From: DSWT01 sp034433375
Lineage (GTDB): Bacteria > Chloroflexota > Anaerolineae > B4-G1 > SLSP01
Direction: 5' to 3'
Assembly (NCBI GenBank): GCA_034433375.1
Contig: DAOUAQ010000217.1
Coordinates: 1 to 8,226 of the forward strand
DNA length: 8,226 nucleotides
The translations under genes were made by a program, and so were the position numbers. Below are positions 1-7,143 of this stretch, one piece after another (the stretch's first letter is position 1; each line of letters begins with the position of its first letter). Below the pieces are notes generated by a model that made no database searches, was not told the origin of the DNA, and worked only from the letters and a program-made list of their open reading frames with translations.

Positions 1-4
1 GTCA

Positions 5-74
5 TGGTAATGGGCCTCCTGGTCTGGTTTTTTGTTTGACACAACTAGATTACCATACTTTGAGCCCATTACCA
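5..74. repeat. 11-bp perfect inverted repeat flanking 48 bp
   Basis: TGGTAATGGGC at 5-15 is exactly repeated in inverse orientation as GCCCATTACCA at 64-74. A further half-copy, ATTACCA, occurs at 51-57. The repeat lies in the damaged 5' part of the LacI remnant. It could be the ends of a very small insertion, an operator pair, or chance in a decayed region. No target-site duplication is evident. Confidence 0.4.
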
Positions 75-92
75 CCTTTTTCCTCTGCGCTA

Positions 93-108
93 TTTAGCGG
101 AAACTAAA
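93..108. repeat. Short palindrome TTTAG-N6-CTAAA
   Basis: TTTAG at 93-97 and CTAAA at 104-108 form a 16-bp interrupted palindrome. It includes the TAG that interrupts the LacI reading frame. It has the size of a repressor operator but lacks the central CG typical of LacI-family sites. Assignment is weak. Confidence 0.2.
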
Positions 109-112
109 GTTC

Positions 113-874
113 AAGGGAATCGGCAGGGCCATTCACGGCACCGAGTACGATTTGATCGTTTACAGCAGCGGGCGTATCGCGGCGGTGCCGCAATCGGGGT
201 GGGAGCGCCGGCACTTGTCCCGCGTGGATGGCAGCATCACCGACGGCGTGCTGGTGGTGACCCCTACGATGGAGGATCTCACGTCTGTTTCGCCGCTGGT
301 GGCGATTGATCCCCACGAGCACAATCTGTGTCCCGCCGTCATTTCGACCAACCGCGAAGGCGCGATGATGGTGATGGAGCATTTGATCGGTCTGGGACAC
401 CGGCGTATCGGCTTCATCACCGGTCGCCAAGGCCTGGTTAGCTCGAACCGTCGTCAGCAAGGCTACATAGATGCGCTTCAGCAGACGGGCTTACCGATTG
501 ACATGGCGCTGATCCAGCCGGGCGATTATACGCGCGAAACCGGTTTTCACTGCGCGCAGCATTTGTTCAACTTATCCACTCCACCTACCGCGATTTTTGC
601 CGCAAACGATCAATCCGCGCTCGGCGCCATGGATGCAGCGTGTGAAGCCGGCTTGCGTGTTCCCGATGATGTGTCGGTGGTCGGTTTCGATAATATCACG
701 GAATCGGCTTACTCGTTGCCGGGATTGACGACGGTGGATCAATCCGTGAGTGAGATGGGGTATGTCGCTACCACGATGTTATTGAAGTTAATGCATGGTG
801 AAACCCTGAACGAATCGCTCAGCAAAGTGCCTGTCAAGTTGATCATCAGGGACTCATGCCGGTCAATCCAATAA
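113..874 (+). pseudogene. LacI-family transcriptional regulator, N-terminally truncated (ligand-binding domain only)
   Basis: The reading frame carries the sugar-binding (periplasmic-binding-protein-like) domain of LacI/GalR regulators. Visible landmarks are 'SITDGVLVVTP', 'HLIGLGHRRIGFITG', 'AIFAANDQSALGAM' and 'RVPDDVSVVGFDN', with a normal C-terminus ('VKLIIRDSC'). Family members are about 330-350 residues with an N-terminal helix-turn-helix. Here only about 250 residues remain, and the helix-turn-helix, hinge and first beta strand are missing. LacI-like reading begins near 113 ('GIGRAIHGTEYDL'), but the only available start is TTG at 152, inside the domain and without a Shine-Dalgarno sequence. 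An in-frame TAG lies at 95-97. Further upstream in the same frame, 35-76 reads FDTTRLPYFEPITT, resembling the usual 'PD..NPFF.EI' start of this domain, so decayed sequence may run to the window edge. The gene sits just before a solute importer, as local sugar regulators often do. I infer a non-DNA-binding remnant. A split or recoded gene is less likely. Confidence 0.8.
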
Positions 875-957
875 CGGTGTGCTATGCGTTCCCTTTTTTG
901 TGCTAACCGCGCGCTAAAATGGCCGTTTTTGATAGCGCCTTGGGTAACGATAGCAAT

Positions 958-982
958 AAAGGAGGAGCACTATACGCTATAG
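958..982 (+). promoter_or_regulatory. Orphan Shine-Dalgarno followed by a small palindrome
   Basis: AAAGGAGGAG (958-967) is a near-perfect Shine-Dalgarno sequence, but no ATG, GTG or TTG follows at a usable distance. Directly after it comes CTATA-CGC-TATAG (970-982). The real start of the next gene is 84 bases further on and has its own ribosome-binding site. This may be a remnant of an old gene start, a leader element, or an operator overlapping a purine-rich stretch. Confidence 0.35.
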
Positions 983-1040
983 ATCAAAAACATTCGCCCT
1001 ATCCCAAGAAAAAAATGTTCAGTTTCAACTAAAAATATCT

Positions 1041-1046
1041 GGAGGG
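1041..1046 (+). promoter_or_regulatory. Ribosome-binding site of the binding-protein gene
   Basis: GGAGGG lies 4 bases before the ATG at 1051, inside CTGGAGGGAGAAATG. It fixes the start of the lipoprotein, whose next codons give a classical signal peptide. Confidence 0.8.
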
Positions 1047-1050
1047 AGAA

Positions 1051-3117
1051 ATGAAGGAGAATAGAAAGAAACTCACGCGCAGAGAATTTCTGCGCAGCGC
1101 GGCTGTACTCACCACGGCGGCGGTAGCGACGGCTTGTACTACCCCCACACCTCAGATCATCCGGGAAACGATCGAAGTCGAAAGGGAAGTCACCAAAGTC
1201 GTCGCCGGCACGCCGGTCGTCGAAAAGATCATCGAGACTCAGGTCGTCGAGAAGGTCGTGACGGCTACCCCCAAACCTGAACCCGCCAAGGAGAAAGCGG
1301 CGGATGTGCTTGGCACTTTCCCCAGAAGCGAGACACTGATTGTCAGGCAGCTCACCGGGCGTGTCGGTTCGCCCGACAACATGAACCTATGGGTGGGCTG
1401 GAAATGGCAAGACCGTGGTTTGCAGAACCTGGCTGATGAGCCGTTTTGGTCGGTAGACTTTGCCACTGGCAAAATCATCAACGGTTTAGCGGATGGGGAC
1501 GCGAAGTATAACGCAGACTTCACGGAATGTACCATCCCTCTCCGCAAGGGCGTCGCCTGGAATGACGGCAAGCCTTTCACCGCGGCCGATGTGGTCTTCA
1601 CAATCGAGACCATTATGAAGTATAAGGGCTTTAACGCCAATTCCAAATATGTGGATGCAGTCGCCTCTGTGACTGCCGTGGATGATTACACAGTCAAATT
1701 TGTTCTGACGAAGTCCAACTCCCGCTTCCACACATGGTTCCTCGATCGCTGGGGTTGCGACAGGATCATGCCCAAACACATCTTCGAGAAGGAAGCAGAT
1801 CCAGTCCAGTTTACCTTCAATCCGTATGTAGGCTGCGGTCCTTACAAGCTGCACAGTTTTGACCCCCAAGGGTTCTGGACAGCCTGGGTGAAACGCGACG
1901 ACTGGGATAAAAGCCCGACCGGCATGATGTACGGCGAGCCTAAGCCCAAATACATCGTTATTCAGGCTTTCGACAATGAAGGCGCGCAAATTCTGGCGCA
2001 ATTGACGCACCGATTAGATGTGGCGGAACTCTCGGCCGATGGTCTCAAGGCGTTGTTAGCGCAGTCCAAAACCTCCCGCGCCTACCAGCCGACTTTCCCC
2101 TTCGTGGTCAACAACGACCCCTGCATCACCGGCATCCTCTTCAACACCGCCAGAGCGCCATTCGATAACATTGATGTCCGCTGGGCGCTCACCCTGGCGA
2201 TTGATATCGTCGAGTACACGAGCATCGCCGTTGATTCCTCGGGCACTTTGAGCCCGGTACACGTCCCGCACCTCGGCCCATATCCCGCAGATTACATCAA
2301 GCCGATGCAAGACTGGTTGAAGTCCTTCACCATTGATGTGGGCGGCGGCGAAACCTTTGCGCCTTATGATCCCACTTCGCCGAAGCGTGTCGCGGACTAC
2401 GCCAAGAGTCGCGGTTATGTCTTCTCCGATACGCAGGAATTTCTCGAACAGGCTTTCGGACTGGGGTGGTACAAGTATGCCCCGGAGATCGCCGAAAAGC
2501 TGCTGGTGAAGAACGGCTTCTCGAAAAATGCGGACGGCAAGTGGCTGCTGCCCGATGGCAAGCCTTGGAAGATCGGCTTCGTGTGTGGCACCACGCTTAC
2601 CAACCACGATGCGCGTAATGCCGCGGCCGCCGTGCAGCAGTGGAAGAAGTTTGGCATTGATGCCGAGGTGCTTTCCATCGCGGATAATGATGGTCTGCAA
2701 GCCACCGGCGACTTCGATGTGAGCGGCAACTGGCCGGCGCAGGAGCCTTGGGGTGCAGGTCCCGACCTGTATCGCGTGCTCGACCGATGGAACTCGGCCT
2801 ATAAAAAGCCCCTGGGCGAGCGCACGCAGGGTATTTACTCGCGCTGGTCGAGCGATGAGATGGACGCTATCATCAAGGAACTGCGCGAGACGGATCCCTT
2901 CGATACCGCGAAAACCATTGCGGTAGGCACTAAGGGCCTTCAGGAAGCGGTCAAGAATATGCCCGGCGTCCCGACCTACGGGTACATCGGTTTTGTCGGC
3001 TGGGACGAGTACTTCTGGACCAACTGGCCTGGTAGCGAGAACGCCTACAATGAGCCCTATACACACTGGCCCAATTTCAAGTACTTCACTCCGTTCCTGA
3101 AAGCCACTGGCAAATAG
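1051..3117 (+). CDS. ABC transporter substrate-binding lipoprotein, family 5 (peptide/oligosaccharide type)
   Basis: This is the extracytoplasmic receptor of the importer encoded downstream. The 688-residue protein starts with a twin-arginine motif (T9-R-R-E-F-L14), a hydrophobic stretch and a lipobox ending in ATAC with Cys29, so it should be exported by Tat and lipid-anchored. Residues 36-80 form a charged tether with repeated 'VVEK' blocks ending in TATPKPEP. The family-5 binding fold (DppA/OppA-like) follows: the signature region at 161-186 contains 'LRKGVAWNDGKPFTAADVV', and 'GCGPYKLHSFDPQ' lies near 261-273. Typical members are 500-600 residues, so this one is long, partly through the tether. 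Family 5 binds peptides, nickel complexes and, in several thermophiles and Chloroflexota, oligosaccharides. The adjacent LacI remnant favours a sugar but does not prove it. The first gene of the operon, it is followed by an internal terminator. Confidence 0.93.
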   Translation: MKENRKKLTRREFLRSAAVLTTAAVATACTTPTPQIIRETIEVEREVTKVVAGTPVVEKIIETQVVEKVVTATPKPEPAKEKAADVLGTFPRSETLIVRQLTGRVGSPDNMNLWVGWKWQDRGLQNLADEPFWSVDFATGKIINGLADGDAKYNADFTECTIPLRKGVAWNDGKPFTAADVVFTIETIMKYKGFNANSKYVDAVASVTAVDDYTVKFVLTKSNSRFHTWFLDRWGCDRIMPKHIFEKEADPVQFTFNPYVGCGPYKLHSFDPQGFWTAWVKRDDWDKSPTGMMYGEPKPKYIVIQAFDNEGAQILAQLTHRLDVAELSADGLKALLAQSKTSRAYQPTFPFVVNNDPCITGILFNTARAPFDNIDVRWALTLAIDIVEYTSIAVDSSGTLSPVHVPHLGPYPADYIKPMQDWLKSFTIDVGGGETFAPYDPTSPKRVADYAKSRGYVFSDTQEFLEQAFGLGWYKYAPEIAEKLLVKNGFSKNADGKWLLPDGKPWKIGFVCGTTLTNHDARNAAAAVQQWKKFGIDAEVLSIADNDGLQATGDFDVSGNWPAQEPWGAGPDLYRVLDRWNSAYKKPLGERTQGIYSRWSSDEMDAIIKELRETDPFDTAKTIAVGTKGLQEAVKNMPGVPTYGYIGFVGWDEYFWTNWPGSENAYNEPYTHWPNFKYFTPFLKATGK

Positions 3118-3137
3118 GTTGGGTTGATGGTACAATG

Positions 3138-3173
3138 ATCCTGGGTGGGTGCCTTGCCCACCCAGGATTTTTT
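3138..3173 (+). terminator. Strong intrinsic terminator inside the operon
   Basis: A perfect 12-bp stem (ATCCTGGGTGGG at 3138-3149 with CCCACCCAGGAT at 3157-3168) closes a 7-base loop and runs into six T residues (3168-3173). It sits 20 bases after the stop codon of the binding-protein gene and 21 bases before the start of the first permease. In binding-protein-dependent importers such a structure commonly makes the receptor transcript more abundant than the membrane-component transcript, by partial termination or by protecting the 3' end. Confidence 0.9.
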
Positions 3174-3194
3174 CAGACAAGTGAGGTGGTCGCT

Positions 3195-4202
3195 GTGACA
3201 TTCGTAAAACGATATCTCATCCCCCGTCTAATTGCATACGTTCTCGTCATCTGGCTGGGCATTACCGTTGTTTTTCTTATTCCCAGAGTCACGCCGAATG
3301 ACCCTGTCATGGCGATGATAGGTATGATGAGAGCACGCGGTTCAACATTGGAACCAGGCTCGATGGACGGCATCATCGCTGACTTGACCGAGATGTATGG
3401 CTTGGAAGGCTCCTGGCTCGATCAGTATTGGGCTTTTTGGAGCAGGCTATTCCGTGGTGATTTCGGGGTTTCCTTCTTCCAATTCCCCACCCGCGTTAAC
3501 CAGCTCATTGCTACCGCCTTGCCCTGGACTTTGGGACTCTTGTTGACGACGACTCTTATCTCGTGGATATTAGGGAATATCATAGGCGGTTTAGCGGGGT
3601 ACTATGCGCGGAAGGGGTGGTCGCGGACTCTGGATGCCGTCGCCATGGTGATCCGCCCGCAGCCTTATTACATTTTCGCCTTCGGGTTGCTTCTACTTCT
3701 GGCTTGGGTCGTGCGCTGGTTCCCGGTCACCGGCGGGGCGTCAATGGGCGCCATCCCCACCTTCACCTGGGCCTACATCAAAGATGTTCTCTGGCATGCG
3801 ACCTTGCCGGCCCTTTCCTTAACCATCCTGGGCGGGGCAGTCAATTTTCAAATAATGAAGCTGATTGTACAGAACGTTAATGCCGAGAATTTCGTCCAAT
3901 ATGCCAAGCTGGGCGGCGTTAGGGAAGACCGGATCGTGAGCAAGTACATCATTCGCAACGCCATGCTGCCGCAGATCACCGGTCTGGCTCTCTCGCTGGG
4001 GCAAATCTTTAGCGGGGCGCTGATTACAGAGATCGTTTATGGTTATCCTGGCCTGGGTATGCTACTTTATAACTCCATCATCCGAGCAGATTACAACTTG
4101 ATTATGGGGATCATCCTCCTTTCTATCGTTGGTATCACCACAGCGATTCTGCTTGTAGATTTGACCTATCCCTTGTTTGACCCGCGGGTGCGATACACTT
4201 AA
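3195..4202 (+). CDS. ABC transporter permease, DppB/OppB type
   Basis: First membrane subunit of the importer, 335 residues. TM1 is at about 10-30 and is followed by a long external loop. The family motif 'RGDFGVSF' lies near 87-94, and further membrane segments at about 108-135, 145-172, 202-222, 262-282 and 300-322. The cytoplasmic EAA loop that docks to an ATPase is at about 230-260 ('YAKLGGVREDRIVSKYIIRN' then 'AMLP'). 'VYGYPGLGMLLYNSI' and the ending 'DLTYPLFDPRVRY' are typical of DppB. The start is taken as GTG 3195, preceded by GAGGTG six bases upstream, because the earlier in-frame ATG at 3135 lies within the terminator and would add 20 residues unlike the family. Only 13 bases separate its stop from the next gene, so the two are co-translated. 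Confidence 0.93.
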   Translation: MTFVKRYLIPRLIAYVLVIWLGITVVFLIPRVTPNDPVMAMIGMMRARGSTLEPGSMDGIIADLTEMYGLEGSWLDQYWAFWSRLFRGDFGVSFFQFPTRVNQLIATALPWTLGLLLTTTLISWILGNIIGGLAGYYARKGWSRTLDAVAMVIRPQPYYIFAFGLLLLLAWVVRWFPVTGGASMGAIPTFTWAYIKDVLWHATLPALSLTILGGAVNFQIMKLIVQNVNAENFVQYAKLGGVREDRIVSKYIIRNAMLPQITGLALSLGQIFSGALITEIVYGYPGLGMLLYNSIIRADYNLIMGIILLSIVGITTAILLVDLTYPLFDPRVRYT

Positions 4203-4215
4203 GGAGGCCCGTTAC

Positions 4216-5067
4216 GTGAAAACCCTTAGAGACCTATTCCGAGATTATCGTTTTTGCTTTAGCTTTGGCGTACTGGTGATCGTCCTGCTCTTGGCCTTCC
4301 TGTCCATCTTTTCGCCGTATGATCCTACTTTGTGGAATGTTGTCCCGAGAGATATGAAGCCATCGGCTAAATACCTGCTCGGCACCGATTCGAACGGGCA
4401 GGATATTTTCTGGCAGGCCACTTTCGCGGTACGCAATTCTTTGATCATCTCCCTCATCGCTGCATCAATTTCGAGGGTGATCGCCATTCTGGTGGGCATG
4501 ATTGCCGGATATAGAGGAGGCTCAACCGACCGGGTCTTGATGTTTGTCAGCGACAGCCTGCTGGTGATTCCGCTTTTCCTGATCATGGTCATGTTAGCCA
4601 TGATGGTGCGTGAATATATGAACCTGGTCGTATTGGGCTTGATGTTGTCGGTTTTTGGCTGGGCCTGGGACGCGCGCACGATCCGCTCGATCATCTTGAG
4701 CTTGCGTGAACGAGAGTTTACCCAAACGGCCATCCTTTCCGGCACGGGCACGATCAAGCTGGTGTTGAATGAATATATACCCTTTGCCATGCCGTTTGTC
4801 TTCTCGACTTTGATCAATAACATAGCTTGGGCAATTAGTTTGGAGATAACCCTGGCCTTCCTGGGCCTGGTCGATCTCAACAATCCTACCCTGGGCACGA
4901 TGCTGAATTGGGCGATCACTTACCAGGCGATGTTTTTAGGACGCTGGTGGTGGGTCTTGACGCCGGTGGCCTTATCCGTTTTACTGTTTATCGCCCTCTA
5001 CTGGCTCTCGGTCAGTATCAGCGAATACCTGGACCCACGGACCCGCGTCCAGCGCGTGGGCGCATAG
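4216..5067 (+). CDS. ABC transporter permease, DppC/OppC type
   Basis: Second membrane subunit, 283 residues. TM1 is at about 14-33, followed by the DppC hallmark 'LLGTDSNGQDIF' at 54-65. Further membrane segments lie at about 75-98, 110-130, 135-152, 190-216 and 244-266. The EAA loop is at about 164-190 ('REREFTQTAILSGTGTIKL') and couples to the ATPases. 'FLGLVDLNNPTLGTMLNWA' is the family's conserved C-terminal loop. The start is taken as GTG 4216. TAAGGAGG at 4200-4207 is both the stop codon of the preceding gene and the ribosome-binding site, eight bases from the GTG. The longer in-frame TTG at 4177 would overlap the upstream permease and break the typical short cytoplasmic N-terminus. 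The first ATPase starts 10 bases downstream. Confidence 0.93.
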   Translation: MKTLRDLFRDYRFCFSFGVLVIVLLLAFLSIFSPYDPTLWNVVPRDMKPSAKYLLGTDSNGQDIFWQATFAVRNSLIISLIAASISRVIAILVGMIAGYRGGSTDRVLMFVSDSLLVIPLFLIMVMLAMMVREYMNLVVLGLMLSVFGWAWDARTIRSIILSLREREFTQTAILSGTGTIKLVLNEYIPFAMPFVFSTLINNIAWAISLEITLAFLGLVDLNNPTLGTMLNWAITYQAMFLGRWWWVLTPVALSVLLFIALYWLSVSISEYLDPRTRVQRVGA

Positions 5068-5077
5068 TGAGGCTGCG

Positions 5078-6085
5078 ATGAACAAAACGATACTGCGAAC
5101 GGAAAAACTGAAAGCCTTTTACATGCTCGATGTTCTCGGCGCCCAGAAGGTCGTGCAGGCTGTCAATGTGGTGGATCTAGACATCCGAGAGAATGAGGTG
5201 TACGGGATTGCCGGTGAAAGTGGCTGTGGCAAAACCACGTTGCTAAAAGCGCTCGTTGCGGCGATCGAGCCACCGCTGCGGCTGATTGACGGCTACATCT
5301 TCTATTACATTGACGGTAAAGCGCTTGACACCGCAACGCTCGACCCCGAAGCCAAGCGCCGTCTGCGTTGGGAGTACATCTCTTACGTGCCGCAAGGTTC
5401 GATGAGTGTGCTCAACCCCGTCATCAAGATCAAGGAAACCTACCGTGATTTTATCTCCAGCCACGTCGGACGTAGGACGCGCGATGACGCTTTCGAGATT
5501 GCCAAAGAACACATCACTGAGTTGGGATTGCCGCTTGGCGTCCTGGATGCTTATCCACACCAGTTGTCCGGCGGGATGCGCCAGCGGGTGACGATTGCTC
5601 TGGCGACGCTGCTCAAGCCGCGCATTATCGTCAGCGACGAGCCGACGACAGCGCTCGATGTTGTGGTGCAGCGCGGCGTGGTGCAGCTTTTGAAGGATAT
5701 TCAGACGAAACTGCAAAATACGATTGTGCTGGTCACGCACGATATGGGCGTCCACGCTAACATCGCCGACCGGATCGGCATTATGTACGCGGGCAAAATT
5801 GTCGAAGAGGGCACGACAGAGAGGATTTTTGGCAATCCCTTGCACCCATACACGCAGTATTTGATCAATTCCTTGCCGCGATTTGGGGATAAGACACCCC
5901 GACAAAGCGTTCCCGGCAGTCCACCCTCGCTCGCCAACCTGCCCGGTGGATGTCCCTTTCACCCGCGCTGCCCGCGCGCATCAGGAATTTGTCTGGAGCA
6001 GATGCCCGATCATATACACCTGGATAATCAGCATCGCGTCGCCTGCTGGTTGGTGGGAGAAGAGAAATATGGAAAAGCTGCTTGA
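5078..6085 (+). CDS. ABC transporter ATP-binding protein, DppD/OppD type
   Basis: First of two nucleotide-binding subunits, 335 residues, the normal family length. Walker A is GESGCGKT at 46-53, the Q-loop is near Q106, the ABC signature is LSGGMRQR at 163-170, Walker B is IIVSDEP at 183-189, 'TTALDV' is the D-loop region, and His221 is in 'THDMG'. The C-terminal oligopeptide-transporter domain follows 'LHPYTQYLINSLP' and carries four cysteines (292, 298, 305, 323) in the spacing C-x5-C-x6-C-x17-C. This is the conserved cysteine set of the Dpp/Opp ATPase tail and is a possible iron-sulfur site. The start is ATG 5078, five bases after TGAGG. It overlaps the next gene by 17 bases, indicating translational coupling and equal expression of both ATPases, which should form a heterodimer under the two permeases. 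Confidence 0.94.
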   Translation: MNKTILRTEKLKAFYMLDVLGAQKVVQAVNVVDLDIRENEVYGIAGESGCGKTTLLKALVAAIEPPLRLIDGYIFYYIDGKALDTATLDPEAKRRLRWEYISYVPQGSMSVLNPVIKIKETYRDFISSHVGRRTRDDAFEIAKEHITELGLPLGVLDAYPHQLSGGMRQRVTIALATLLKPRIIVSDEPTTALDVVVQRGVVQLLKDIQTKLQNTIVLVTHDMGVHANIADRIGIMYAGKIVEEGTTERIFGNPLHPYTQYLINSLPRFGDKTPRQSVPGSPPSLANLPGGCPFHPRCPRASGICLEQMPDHIHLDNQHRVACWLVGEEKYGKAA

Positions 6086-7019
6086 AATCGCTGATCTGAC
6101 CAAAGTCTATTCTTTGGGAAGTCTGTTATCGAGGGTCAAAATCACGGCGGTGGATCGCGTGTCGTTTCACATCCGGCCCGCTGAGATCTTCTGTCTGGCC
6201 GGCGAGAGCGGCTGCGGGAAAACAACCACCGCGAAAATGATTATGGGCTTCGAGGAGCCCACGTCCGGGAGCATCATCCATGACGGCAAACCATCGAGCA
6301 AACACGAAAAGGTGTGGTTCACGCAGGATATCCAGGCAATTTTCCAGGATCCCTTCGGCACGTTCAACCCTTTGCGGACGGTGGATCGCTATTTCTTCGA
6401 AACGGTGCAGAATTACAAGCTGGCGCAAGGCAGGGCAGAAGCGATTGCGTGGATGGATCAAAAGCTCGAGGCGGTGGGGCTTTCTTACGAAGAGTTTGCC
6501 GAAAAATACCCGAGCGAATTCTCCGGCGGGCAATTGCAGCGCATCTCTATCGCCAGGGCCTTGTTGACCAATCCGACGCTCCTGATCGCCGACGAGCCGG
6601 TTTCGATGGTGGATGCTTCTTTGCGTATGTCCATCGTCAACCTGTTCAAGCAGCTCCGCGACGAATTCGGCGTCAGCGTGCTCTACATCACGCACGATCT
6701 GGCAACCGCCTATTACGTGAGCGACCGCATTGCCATCATGTTCAGGGGCAACATCGTCGAAATGGGGCCTGTCGAGCAAGTGCTGATGACCCCCAAACAT
6801 CCCTACACCCAACTGCTGCGCGAATCCATCCCAGAGGCCGATCCGCAAAAGCGGTGGAGTCAGCGTGTTTCGCTTTCTGAGTCGGAACAGCAGGAATACC
6901 TGCGCACCGGTTGCCGCTTTGCCGGCCGCTGCTCGCACGTGATGGACAAATGCCTCGAGTCGCGGCCACCTGACGTTCCTGTGGGCGATACGCTGGTCAA
7001 ATGTTATTTGTATTCATAA
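6069..7019 (+). CDS. ABC transporter ATP-binding protein, DppF/OppF type
   Basis: Second nucleotide-binding subunit, 316 residues. Walker A is GESGCGKT at 45-52, the Q-loop is 'FQDPFGTFNP' at 92-101, the signature is FSGGQLQR at 151-158, Walker B is LLIADEP at 171-177, and His209 is in 'YITHDL'. After Walker B it reads 'VSMVDASLR' where classical DppF has 'VSALDVSIQ'. In my recollection this variant is frequent in oligosaccharide-importer ATPases. The C-terminal tail keeps cysteines 282, 288, 295 and 312 (C-x5-C-x6-C-x16-C), as in the partner. The start is ATG 6069, preceded by GGAGAAG about six bases upstream. The frame is open back to 5883, but that extension would lie wholly over the previous ATPase gene and matches nothing in the family. 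It ends the operon, 20 bases before a strong terminator. Confidence 0.94.
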   Translation: MEKLLEIADLTKVYSLGSLLSRVKITAVDRVSFHIRPAEIFCLAGESGCGKTTTAKMIMGFEEPTSGSIIHDGKPSSKHEKVWFTQDIQAIFQDPFGTFNPLRTVDRYFFETVQNYKLAQGRAEAIAWMDQKLEAVGLSYEEFAEKYPSEFSGGQLQRISIARALLTNPTLLIADEPVSMVDASLRMSIVNLFKQLRDEFGVSVLYITHDLATAYYVSDRIAIMFRGNIVEMGPVEQVLMTPKHPYTQLLRESIPEADPQKRWSQRVSLSESEQQEYLRTGCRFAGRCSHVMDKCLESRPPDVPVGDTLVKCYLYS

Positions 7020-7039
7020 GGGTTTTTACAGTTTGCGAT

Positions 7040-7073
7040 AAACGCCGCGCCCGCAATGGCGCGGCGTTTGTTT
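7040..7073 (+). terminator. Intrinsic terminator closing the transporter operon
   Basis: A perfect 12-bp GC-rich stem (AAACGCCGCGCC at 7040-7051 with GGCGCGGCGTTT at 7058-7069) has a six-base loop CGCAAT and a T-rich tail (TTTGTTT). It lies 20 bases after the last ATPase stop codon. The symmetric A/T ends could also let it work on the opposite strand. Confidence 0.88.
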
Positions 7074-7096
7074 GGTGCTGCCTTCTTGAGAGGGTG

Positions 7097-7117
7097 GGGG
7101 CGGGTCGCATTCGCCCC
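7097..7117. repeat. GC-rich hairpin in the intergenic region
   Basis: GGGGCG (7097-7102) pairs with CGCCCC (7112-7117) around a nine-base loop, and with a bulge the stem can be lengthened by the flanking GT/AC bases. It lacks a T tract, so it is not a typical terminator. Its role is unknown. Confidence 0.4.
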
Positions 7118-7143
7118 ACACCCCCACTTCTCCTTGGAAAATA

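Larger units (their letters stand above)
875..1050 (+). promoter_or_regulatory. Control region and leader of the transporter operon
   Basis: These 176 bases separate the LacI remnant from the binding-protein gene and must hold the operon promoter unless transcription enters from upstream. The best sigma-70-like pair I see is TTGATA (929-934) with a poor AGCAAT (952-957) at 17-bp spacing. TATACG (971-976) and TATAGA (978-983) are better -10 boxes but lack a -35. GATAGC occurs twice (931-936, 949-954), 18 bp apart. AACATT (989-994) and AATGTT (1014-1019) form a weak stem around an A-rich loop. No convincing LacI operator is visible. The exact transcription start cannot be fixed from sequence. 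Confidence 0.4.

Noticed and set aside
3135..3194. ATG at 3135 as start of the first permease
   Set aside because: It falls inside the terminator stem, has no ribosome site, and the added residues do not resemble any DppB N-terminus. GTG 3195 with GAGGTG upstream fits better.
2056..3201. Long open frame (381 codons) on the minus strand inside the binding-protein gene
   Set aside because: It is a shadow of a GC-biased real gene on the other strand. It has no recognisable domain, crosses the terminator hairpin and lacks a ribosome site.
4245..4919. Minus-strand frame of 224 codons within the second permease gene
   Set aside because: It is antisense to a clear membrane protein with all family motifs. 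The frame is rich in charged residues with no domain and no start signals.
5883..6068. 62-codon N-terminal extension of the second ATPase
   Set aside because: It lies entirely over the first ATPase gene in another frame and matches nothing in the family. ATG 6069 has a ribosome site and gives a normal start.
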